Shown here one piece after another: positions 26,892 through 33,465 of a DNA stretch of 33,997 nt. The notes beneath the pieces are model-generated. The model worked only from the letters and a program-made list of their open reading frames with translations, did no database searches and was not told the DNA's origin. The translations under genes and the position numbers were made by a program. The first letter of the stretch is position 1, and every line of letters begins with the position of its first letter. Source of the DNA: Flavobacteriaceae bacterium (lineage in GTDB: Bacteria; Bacteroidota; Bacteroidia; Flavobacteriales; Flavobacteriaceae); assembly GCA_021648755.1 (NCBI GenBank), contig JAKISG010000025.1, forward strand, positions 1-33,997, written 5' to 3'.

Positions 26892-27527
26892 ATGGAATAC
26901 GTACTAGAAAATAATTCAGAAAGAGAAAATTTGCATATCCCAGAATACGGAAGGCATATTCAAAAATTAGTAAATCATTGTAAAGAAATACAAGATAAAG
27001 ATAAACGTAACAAAATGGCAAAAGCCATTGTTGAAGTTATGGGTAATTTACAACCACACTTAAGAGATGTGCCAGACTTTAAACATAAACTTTGGGATCA
27101 ACTTTTTATAATAGCTGCTTTTGATTTAGATGTAGATTCACCTTATGAAATTTTGACTAAAGAAGAAATTCAAGCAAAACCAGAAAAATTGCCTTATCCA
27201 AGTAACCCTACGAAGTATCGTTTTTATGGTAATAATATCCAAATTATGATTAATGAAGCAGTAACTTGGGAAGAAGGGAAAATGAAAGATACCTTAAATT
27301 ATACCATTGCAAACCATATGAAAAAATGTTTTTTAAACTGGAATAAAGATACGGTTGAAGATGCAGTCATTTTTAAACATTTAATTGATTTGTCTAAAGG
27401 AAAAATTGACTTGCTTAATGAGGGTGAGGTTGTTTTATCGCCAAGCAGTGTCTTACTTAAAAAGAAAACCCCTACTAAAAATAAAAACAAGAAACATAAA
27501 AAAAATAATGGTCGTAAAAAATGGTAA
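26892..27527 (+). CDS. DUF4290 family protein
   Basis: 211 residues, soluble, no signal peptide. The opening ENLHIPEYGRHIQKLVNHC, then MAKAIVEVMGNLQPHLRDV and KHKLWDQLFIIAAFDLDVDSPY is the DUF4290 pattern found in Bacteroidota. The last 30 residues are very Lys/Asn-rich (KNKNKKHKKNN), suggesting nucleic-acid contact or disorder. Function is unknown. The gene lies between the helicase and murA in the same direction with gaps of 35 and 49 bases, an order I recall in other Bacteroidota. Confidence 0.75.
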   Translation: MEYVLENNSERENLHIPEYGRHIQKLVNHCKEIQDKDKRNKMAKAIVEVMGNLQPHLRDVPDFKHKLWDQLFIIAAFDLDVDSPYEILTKEEIQAKPEKLPYPSNPTKYRFYGNNIQIMINEAVTWEEGKMKDTLNYTIANHMKKCFLNWNKDTVEDAVIFKHLIDLSKGKIDLLNEGEVVLSPSSVLLKKKTPTKNKNKKHKKNNGRKKW

Positions 27528-27576
27528 CCAATTAATGTTTATTATGATTTAAAAGAATTATTAAAGTGATATAAAT

Positions 27577-28884
27577 ATGGGGATTTTTAAAATAGAAGGA
27601 GGGCATAAATTAAAAGGAGAAGTAATTCCGCAAGGAGCTAAAAATGAAGTGCTACAAATAATTTGTGCAACTTTACTAACTTCAGAAAAGGTAATTATAA
27701 ATAATGTGCCTAATATAATAGATGTAAATAAACTGATTTTTATATTAAAAGAATTAGGAGTTAAGGTAGCACAATTATCAAAAAATACATATAGTTTTCA
27801 AGCAGATGCTGTAAATTTACCATACTTAGAATCTGCAGAATTTAAAAAAGAGGGCAGTTCACTTAGAGGCTCAATTATGTTGGTTGGACCATTACTAGGT
27901 AGGTTTGGTAAAGGATATATCCCAAGACCTGGCGGCGATAAAATTGGAAGAAGAAGACTAGATACACATTTTGAAGGTTTTATAAAACTAGGCGCTAAAT
28001 TTAGGTACAATAAAGAAGAATACTTTTACGGCGTTGAAGCAAAAGAATTAAAAGGCACTTATATGTTATTAGATGAAGCGTCTGTAACAGGGACCGCAAA
28101 TATTTTAATGGCAGCAGTTTTAGCAAAAGGAACAACAACAATATATAATGCAGCATGTGAACCATATATCCAACAATTAAGTAAAATGCTAAATAGCATG
28201 GGCGCAAATATAAAAGGAGTTGGTTCTAACTTACTAGTTATTGAAGGCGTAACTTCCTTAAAAGGTTGCGAACATACAGTCTTACCAGATATGATTGAAA
28301 TAGGTAGTTGGATTGGTATTGCCGCTATGACACAATCTGAAATAACTATTAAAAATGTAAGTTGGAAAAACCTAGGGCAAATCCCATCAGTTTTTAGAAA
28401 GTTAGGAATTAAATTAGAAAAAATAAATGATGATATTTACATACCAGCACAAAATTCTTATGAAATAGAAGGCTTTATTGACGGCTCATTATTAACCATT
28501 GCAGATGCTCCATGGCCAGGTTTCACACCAGATTTATTAAGTATTATTTTAGTAACAGCAACCCAAGCAAAAGGAACAGTTCTAATTCATCAAAAAATGT
28601 TTGAAAGCCGTTTATTTTTTGTAGATAAATTAATAGATATGGGAGCAAAAGTAATATTATGCGACCCGCATAGAGCAAATGTTATTGGTTTTAATCATCA
28701 ATCAAAACTAAAAGCAACCACAATGACTTCGCCAGACATTAGAGCAGGAGTATCCCTATTAATCGCAGCACTTTCAGCAAAAGGAACGAGTATAATCCAT
28801 AACATAGAACAGATAGATAGAGGATATGATAGCATAGATAAAAAACTAATTGCATTGGGCGCTAAAATTGAGAGAATCAATTAA
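27577..28884 (+). CDS. murA: UDP-N-acetylglucosamine 1-carboxyvinyltransferase
   Basis: 435 residues. MurA transfers enolpyruvate from PEP to UDP-GlcNAc, the first committed step of peptidoglycan synthesis. Visible motifs: GAKNE near the start, GSSLRGSIMLVGPLLGRFG, PRPGGDKIGRRRLDTH, DEASVTGTANILMAA, WPGFTPDLL and SPDIRAGVSLLIAAL. The catalytic-loop residue that is Cys115 in E. coli is Asp here (D121, codon 27937-27939). Asp at this position is known in other MurA enzymes and gives resistance to fosfomycin without loss of activity. It belongs to the pcrA-DUF4290-murA run. Confidence 0.95.
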   Translation: MGIFKIEGGHKLKGEVIPQGAKNEVLQIICATLLTSEKVIINNVPNIIDVNKLIFILKELGVKVAQLSKNTYSFQADAVNLPYLESAEFKKEGSSLRGSIMLVGPLLGRFGKGYIPRPGGDKIGRRRLDTHFEGFIKLGAKFRYNKEEYFYGVEAKELKGTYMLLDEASVTGTANILMAAVLAKGTTTIYNAACEPYIQQLSKMLNSMGANIKGVGSNLLVIEGVTSLKGCEHTVLPDMIEIGSWIGIAAMTQSEITIKNVSWKNLGQIPSVFRKLGIKLEKINDDIYIPAQNSYEIEGFIDGSLLTIADAPWPGFTPDLLSIILVTATQAKGTVLIHQKMFESRLFFVDKLIDMGAKVILCDPHRANVIGFNHQSKLKATTMTSPDIRAGVSLLIAALSAKGTSIIHNIEQIDRGYDSIDKKLIALGAKIERIN

Positions 28885-28951
28885 GTTTTTCATAAAACGA
28901 TTTGTTTCATACAGAAATCTAATTAACCAAACTTTACTACCTAAGTTATTA

Positions 28952-28992
28952 TGTCATTTTGACATATAAAAAGTAATTGGCAGTACTTTTGC
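28952..28992 (+). promoter_or_regulatory. grpE-dnaJ promoter: palindrome plus sigma-54-like -24/-12 element
   Basis: A perfect 5-bp inverted repeat TGTCA-ttt-TGACA (28952-28964) is followed by TTGGCAGTACTTTTGC (28977-28992). The latter fits the sigma-54 pattern TGGCA-N6-TTGC with GG and GC exactly 12 bases apart. The same bases also contain a TAnnTTTG box (TACTTTTG, 28984-28991) with a TTG (28959-28961) 22 bases upstream, so a housekeeping promoter is an alternative reading. The start codon is 38 bases downstream. Confidence 0.55.
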
Positions 28993-29029
28993 TAAAGATT
29001 TTGAGATACATTAGAACAAATTTATAATA

Positions 29030-29569
29030 ATGAATAAGAAAGAAGAAATAAAAGATAACAAAATTGTTGAAGAAACTTCATCAGTTGATAATGAAGTAAA
29101 GGAAACCGCTAAAAATGTCGAAGAAACTTTTACGTCAGAAGAATTAATAGCACAAGAAAAAGATAAGTTTTTACGCCTATTTGCAGAATTTGAAAACTAT
29201 AAAAAAAGAACCTTAAAAGAACGTATAGAGTTATTTAAATCTGCAAACCAAGAATTAATGACAGTTATACTGCCAATATTAGATGATTTAGATAGAGGAA
29301 TTGTGGAAGTGAAAAAAGTAAAAGATAAAGACGTTTTAAAAGGTATGGAGTTAATTAGTAATAAATTAAAAAACATACTTAAGCAAAAAGGTTTAGAAAA
29401 AATCACGATTAAAAGTGGCGATACTTTTGACGCAGAAATTCATGAAGCCATAACTCAAATACCAGCACCTTCAAAAAAAATGATAGGTAAAATTATTGAT
29501 ATTGTTGAAGTTGGTTATAAATTAGGCGATAAAATAATACGTTATCCAAAAGTAGTAGTAGGTAAATAA
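29030..29569 (+). CDS. grpE: Nucleotide exchange factor GrpE
   Basis: 179 residues. An acidic, Glu/Lys-rich N-terminus (about 1-50) precedes the GrpE core: DKFLRLFAEFENYKKRT, FKSANQELMTVILPILDDLD, then the beta domain FDAEIHEAITQIPAPS and VEVGYKLGDKIIRYPKVVVG. GrpE accelerates ADP release from DnaK and acts as a thermosensor. It is followed by dnaJ after 84 bases, and dnaK is not in the window. The promoter region contains a palindrome and a sigma-54-like element, suggesting stress control. Confidence 0.93.
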   Translation: MNKKEEIKDNKIVEETSSVDNEVKETAKNVEETFTSEELIAQEKDKFLRLFAEFENYKKRTLKERIELFKSANQELMTVILPILDDLDRGIVEVKKVKDKDVLKGMELISNKLKNILKQKGLEKITIKSGDTFDAEIHEAITQIPAPSKKMIGKIIDIVEVGYKLGDKIIRYPKVVVGK

Positions 29570-29653
29570 ATTAGACCAGAAGTTTTGCATAAACAAAAGG
29601 AAGGCTTAAAATAATAAAGATTAATTGCAAATCGATATAATCAAAAATAGAAA

Positions 29654-30766
29654 ATGTCAAAACAAGATTATTACGAAACATTAGGAATTTCAAAATCGGC
29701 AGATAAAAAAGAAATTAAAAAAGCATATCGAAAAAAAGCGATACAACATCACCCTGATAAAAATAAAGGGGACAAAAGATCCGAGGAAAAATTTAAAGAA
29801 GCTGCTGAAGCATACGAAATTTTAAGCGACGAAAACAAAAAAGCACGATACGATCAATACGGTCATGCAGCCTTTGAAGGACCACAAGATGGAGGTTTTG
29901 GTGGTTTTAGTGGAGGTGGAATGAATATGGAAGATATATTCAGTCAGTTTGGTGATATTTTTGGCGGTGGCTTTGGTGGACAAAGCCGAGGTCAAGCAAG
30001 AGTTAAAGGTAGTACTATGCGTATTCGTTTAAAATTAACTTTAGAAGATATTTTAAATGGTGTCGATAAAAAAGTTAAAGTAAAACGATTGGTAAAAGCA
30101 AAAGGCGCAACCTATAAAACCTGTGATACTTGTAATGGTCAAGGTCAAGTAATGCGTGTTACCAATACTGTTTTAGGTAGAATGCAAACACAATCTACAT
30201 GCCCTGTTTGTCAAGGTGCAGGAAGATCAATAGACAATAGGCCAAAAGGATCTGATGCAAACGGAATGGTCTATGCAGAAGAAATGGTTTCAATTAATAT
30301 TCCTGCAGGAGTTACAGATGGTGTGCAATTAAAAGTATCTGGTAAAGGTAATGATGCTCCAGGAAACGGGATTCCAGGTGATTTATTAGTGCTTATTCAA
30401 GAAATAGTACATGATAAATTAAAAAGAGAAGGTGTAAACCTACATTACGATATGTATATCAGTATTCCAGAAGCAATTTTAGGAATCTCTAAAGAGTTAA
30501 ATACCTTAAAAGGTAAAGTTAGACTTAAAATAGATGCAGGAACACAATCAGGTAAAATATTACGCTTACGCGGAAAAGGCTTACCTAGTTTAGAAACTTA
30601 CGGTAATGGTGACTTATTAGTGCATATTAATATATGGACACCACAAAAAATATCTAAAGACCAAAAAAAATATTTTCAATCAATAATTGATAATGAAAAC
30701 TTTAAGCCAAACCCTAACACCTCAGAAAAATCTTTTTTTGAAAAAGTAAAAGAAATGTTTTCTTAA
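29654..30766 (+). CDS. dnaJ: Chaperone DnaJ with reduced zinc-finger domain
   Basis: 370 residues. J-domain at 1-70 with HPD at 33-35 (QHHPDKNKG), Gly/Phe-rich region at about 75-115 (GGFGGFSGGGMNMEDIFSQF), then a central domain and the C-terminal substrate-binding fold (PKGSDANGMVYAEEMVS, then INIPAGVTDGVQLKVSGKG). Only two CxxCxGxG-type motifs are present (C157/C160 in CDTCNGQGQ and C183/C186 in CPVCQGAGR) instead of the four of E. coli DnaJ, so only one zinc site can form. I recall this reduced form in flavobacteria. It delivers unfolded substrates to DnaK and stimulates its ATPase. Confidence 0.94.
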   Translation: MSKQDYYETLGISKSADKKEIKKAYRKKAIQHHPDKNKGDKRSEEKFKEAAEAYEILSDENKKARYDQYGHAAFEGPQDGGFGGFSGGGMNMEDIFSQFGDIFGGGFGGQSRGQARVKGSTMRIRLKLTLEDILNGVDKKVKVKRLVKAKGATYKTCDTCNGQGQVMRVTNTVLGRMQTQSTCPVCQGAGRSIDNRPKGSDANGMVYAEEMVSINIPAGVTDGVQLKVSGKGNDAPGNGIPGDLLVLIQEIVHDKLKREGVNLHYDMYISIPEAILGISKELNTLKGKVRLKIDAGTQSGKILRLRGKGLPSLETYGNGDLLVHINIWTPQKISKDQKKYFQSIIDNENFKPNPNTSEKSFFEKVKEMFS

Positions 30767-30872
30767 ACTAAGCCCAAAATATCATTTCGACAGAAATATC
30801 ACTAAACGTTAATTCACTATAAATAATACCAAAATTATATATAAAAAGTCTTTTTTAATTAAAAAAATGACT

Positions 30873-30880
30873 TATCTTTG
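30873..30880 (+). promoter_or_regulatory. -7 promoter box of the orphan small RNA
   Basis: TATCTTTG, exact to TAnnTTTG and identical to the cvpA box; no protein-coding gene follows within 280 bases. Confidence 0.55.
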
Positions 30881-30884
30881 TACT

Positions 30885-30957
30885 AGAGTTATTAGAGCAA
30901 TCTAATAATTTCTTTTTCATAGCAATTTTCCCACTCAAGAAATTGAGTGGGTTTTAT
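30885..30957 (+). ncRNA. Candidate small RNA with two GNRA-capped hairpins
   Basis: About 70 nt between a perfect -7 box and an intrinsic terminator. The first hairpin is TTATTAGA-GCAA-TCTAATAA (30889-30908), a perfect 8-bp stem with a GCAA tetraloop. A single-stranded U-rich stretch (TTTCTTTTTCATAGCAATTTT) follows, with a terminator hairpin at the end. The unit contains no ORF. I cannot assign it to a named RNA family; a leader or attenuator is unlikely because the next start codon is more than 200 bases past the terminator. Confidence 0.55.
30930..30955 (+). terminator. Intrinsic terminator of the small RNA
   Basis: CCCACTCAA-GAAA-TTGAGTGGG is a perfect 9-bp stem with a GAAA tetraloop, followed by TTTT. 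It is the strongest terminator-like hairpin I found in the window. Confidence 0.8.
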
Positions 30958-31130
30958 ATTTATTAGTGATAAAAGGTATGTTTTAATCTGCAAATGTCAT
31001 TTAAATAGAGGTGTATTTTGTCTTTGAAATACAAAAATATTAATTATGTAGGTAATTTTATTCTAATAAAATAATGACAAATGATTTTCTTAAATAATGT
31101 TAATTCTTTATTTTGCATTAAAATAAATCT

Positions 31131-31138
31131 TACTTTTG
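31131..31138 (+). promoter_or_regulatory. -7 promoter box of the lipoprotein M23 peptidase gene
   Basis: TACTTTTG, exact to TAnnTTTG, 26 bases before the GTG start. A TTG at 31113-31115 is 15 bases upstream, a little close for a -33 element. The rest of 30958-31164 shows only a small TGTATTT/AAATACA hairpin and no ORF. Confidence 0.45.
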
Positions 31139-31164
31139 TCGTTATTTAGTAATTTATATTTATT

Positions 31165-32448
31165 GTGAAAAAACATCTTTACCTTATACTCCTAATAGGA
31201 TTATTTTCTTGTAAAAAAGGAGTAAAAAAATCCGAATTAATAATTGTAGAAAAACCAAAAATAATTCAAAAATTCGGTTATATTTTTAATAATTATAAAG
31301 TAATAGAAGATACGGTTAAAAAAAATGAAACTTTCGGGTCTTTATTAGATAAAAATCATGTAGAAAATCCATTAATTAATAAAATTGTAGTAAATACTAA
31401 AAAAACTTTTGATATTGCTAGACAATTAAGAGTTGGTAAGCCATATACTATTTTAGTAAGTAAAGATTCTTTAGAAAAAGCACAAGTTTTTATTTATGAA
31501 CCCAACAAGGTTGAATATGTTGTTTTTGATTTTAAGGATTCAATTTCTGCATATATTGGTAGAAAAGAAATAAAAACAATTCTTAAATCTGCTTCAGGAG
31601 AAATAACAACCAATTTGTCTAATGCAATAGATGAACAGGGTTTAAATTACAATGTAACCTATGCTTTATCTGATATTTATGCATGGACAATTGATTTTTT
31701 TCACCTTCAAAAAGGAGATAAGTTTAAAGTGATTTATGAAGAAAAATTTATAAACGACACACTATCTATAGGTATAGGAGAAATAAAAGCGGCCTATTTT
31801 GAACACAATAAAAAATCATTTTATGCCTTTAAATATATGTCTGATTCTGTCTCTAATATACCTGAATATTATGATGAAAAAGCCAATAATTTACGACGAA
31901 CATTCCTAAAAGCACCACTTAAGTTTAGTAATAGAATTTCTTCGAGATACAATCTAAAAAGACGAATTAAACATTACGGCAATAAAATAAAGGCACATAA
32001 AGGTACTGATTTTCCAAGTCCTATTGGCACTCCTATTATTAGTACTGCAAACGGTAAAGTGGTAAAGTCTGCTTATAAACGTAGAGGAAATGGTAATTTT
32101 GTGAAAATTAAGCATAGCAATACCTACTCCACACAGTATTTACATATGAAAAAACGCAAGGTAAAAGTAGGTGATTATGTTAAGCAAGGTGATGTAATTG
32201 GCTGGATTGGAATGACAGGTAGTACCTCTGGACCACATGTGTGTTATCGTTTTTGGAAAAACGGAAAACAAGTAGATCCTTTTAGACAAAAATTACCATC
32301 TGTAGAATTGATGAAGAAAGAGGTAAAACCAAAGTATCTAGAATTTATAAAATCAATTAAAGCAGAGGTAGATAGTATAAAATTTTTTGAATCAAAAATT
32401 GATGAGATACCAATAATGTATTCTAAAGTAAACACGAAAAAAAATTAA
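31165..32448 (+). CDS. Lipoprotein M23 family peptidase
   Basis: 427 residues from a GTG start. Signal sequence MKKHLYLILLIGLFSC with lipobox LFSC (C16). Residues about 35-230 are an OapA/LysM-like N-terminal region (TFGSLLDKN, LRVGKPYTILVSKD, AWTIDFFHLQKGDKFKVIYE). The M23 domain at about 255-375 has HKGTD (H278, D282) and YLHM (H327), but the usual HxH reads GPHVCYRFW (H358, C360), so the second zinc-binding His is Cys. I recall this variant in Bacteroidota. It probably trims peptidoglycan cross-links. The last codons (about 32425-32448) run into the IS481 remnant on the opposite strand, so the native C-terminus may be altered. Confidence 0.85.
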   Translation: MKKHLYLILLIGLFSCKKGVKKSELIIVEKPKIIQKFGYIFNNYKVIEDTVKKNETFGSLLDKNHVENPLINKIVVNTKKTFDIARQLRVGKPYTILVSKDSLEKAQVFIYEPNKVEYVVFDFKDSISAYIGRKEIKTILKSASGEITTNLSNAIDEQGLNYNVTYALSDIYAWTIDFFHLQKGDKFKVIYEEKFINDTLSIGIGEIKAAYFEHNKKSFYAFKYMSDSVSNIPEYYDEKANNLRRTFLKAPLKFSNRISSRYNLKRRIKHYGNKIKAHKGTDFPSPIGTPIISTANGKVVKSAYKRRGNGNFVKIKHSNTYSTQYLHMKKRKVKVGDYVKQGDVIGWIGMTGSTSGPHVCYRFWKNGKQVDPFRQKLPSVELMKKEVKPKYLEFIKSIKAEVDSIKFFESKIDEIPIMYSKVNTKKN

Positions 32449-32888
32449 ATCAGAAACGTCTATTGCTACAAAAAGACAATATTTTATACCGTTTATTTTA
32501 GGTAAATAAGTAACATCTATATGAAGATAACCAGGATTATATTCTTTAAATTTCTTTGCTTTTTCTTTCTCTTTTTTCAGGTACTTTGTTAATTCCTTCT
32601 TTGACAAAAGTTCGATAAACAGCACTTCTTATCGTCTCTGGTTCTAAAGGGTTTACTGCTTTCTGTAATTTCATTCTAAAGACCTCCAAGTAAGAACTCT
32701 CAATTCAACAGAAATAAGCATTTCTAACTCACTTATATTTATTTGATAATTCCAAATTTGTGGCATTGCTGTTACAAATTTCTGTTCTTAATCGTACATT
32801 TGTTGTTGCGTTGGCGTGATAAACTTGTTTCATTTTTTGTTTATTTTAAAGTTATTCAAAAATAAACAACAACGTGTGCAACTAATCA
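32449..32888 (-). mobile_element. IS481-type element remnant, 5' (left) part with transposase N-terminus
   Basis: On the minus strand the transposase starts with ATG at 32833: MKQVYHANATTNVRLRTEIC, then SNATNLELSNKYK and a stop, with later stops and frameshifts. Further on comes NPLEPETIRSAVYRTFVKEG (helix-turn-helix/linker part) and finally EYNPGYLHIDVTYLPKINGI and KYCLFVAID, the beginning of the IS481 DDE domain with its first Asp. Homology stops within a few bases of the M23 gene stop at 32448. A terminal inverted repeat (32866-32888) starts TGATTAG directly after ATTAAT and the lipoprotein stop. The rest of the element is missing here and seems to lie at 5149-5459. Confidence 0.8.
32866..32888 (-). 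repeat. Left terminal inverted repeat of the split IS481-type element
   Basis: Reading inward on the minus strand: TGATTAGTTGCACACG then TTGTTGT, pairing with the right end at 5436-5459 at about 20 positions. Confidence 0.65.
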
Positions 32889-32894
32889 ATTAAT
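32889..32894. repeat. Target-site duplication ATTAAT (left side)
   Basis: ATTAAT abuts the left IS end and contains the stop codon of the lipoprotein gene at 32890-33465. It matches 5460-5465. The uninterrupted site is seen at 33465-33470. Confidence 0.6.
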
Positions 32895-33465
32895 TATCTA
32901 AATGTAGATGAAAATTACGTTCTAAGATTTCTCCTGTTATGCCATCTATTGTTATTTCTTCAACTCGGTTTTTTTGAATTTTATATTCAACTTCCCAAAA
33001 AATACCCTCTTTAACAACACCTCTAGTAATTGAAGTAAATTTATCATATAAATCAATAGTATCTTTTTCTTTTTTTAATAATGCTACTAATTGTTCAAAA
33101 GTAAATTTAAACGGTTTATCGTAATCTATTTCTTCTATTAGTTTGCCTGTTTTATCATAATTTTTTTTTAATACTAAAAAATCTTTAGGAAAGGAAATAA
33201 TATATCTTTGAATTTCCCCTGACTTATAATATTGTTTATAAATTTCTAATAAATTAGGCTTCGATGGCATTATGTATTCAATATATTCATTCTCACTTTC
33301 TATTTGTCTGACAGTAGTACTATCTTCTAAAGTAAAATAATATTCTCCATCTACTTTATTTTTTTCAAATTTTTCTATATCAAAAGTCTCTGTTGTCATT
33401 TCTATAGGTTTTGTTTGACAACTGCTTATTTGAAATACAACAAGTAATAAACAATACTTTATCAT
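32890..33465 (-). CDS. Small lipoprotein, tandem paralogue B (PepSY-like C-terminus)
   Basis: 191 residues. Signal sequence MIKYCLLLVVFQISSC with lipobox ISSC, then QTKPIEMTTETFDIEKFEKN. The middle (about 40-125) has Tyr/Lys-rich strands (IYKQYYKSGEIQRYIISF, NYDKTGKLIEEIDYDKP). The end, FWEVEYKIQKNRVEEITIDG then ITGEIL, resembles a PepSY-type repeat. I do not recognise a specific function. The start overlaps the stop of the upstream copy by one base (TAATG). Compared with copy A, the N-terminal two thirds and the last 17 residues are virtually identical, while about 30 residues between them differ completely. An IS481 element abuts its 3' end. Confidence 0.8.
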   Translation of the reverse strand: MIKYCLLLVVFQISSCQTKPIEMTTETFDIEKFEKNKVDGEYYFTLEDSTTVRQIESENEYIEYIMPSKPNLLEIYKQYYKSGEIQRYIISFPKDFLVLKKNYDKTGKLIEEIDYDKPFKFTFEQLVALLKKEKDTIDLYDKFTSITRGVVKEGIFWEVEYKIQKNRVEEITIDGITGEILERNFHLHLDN

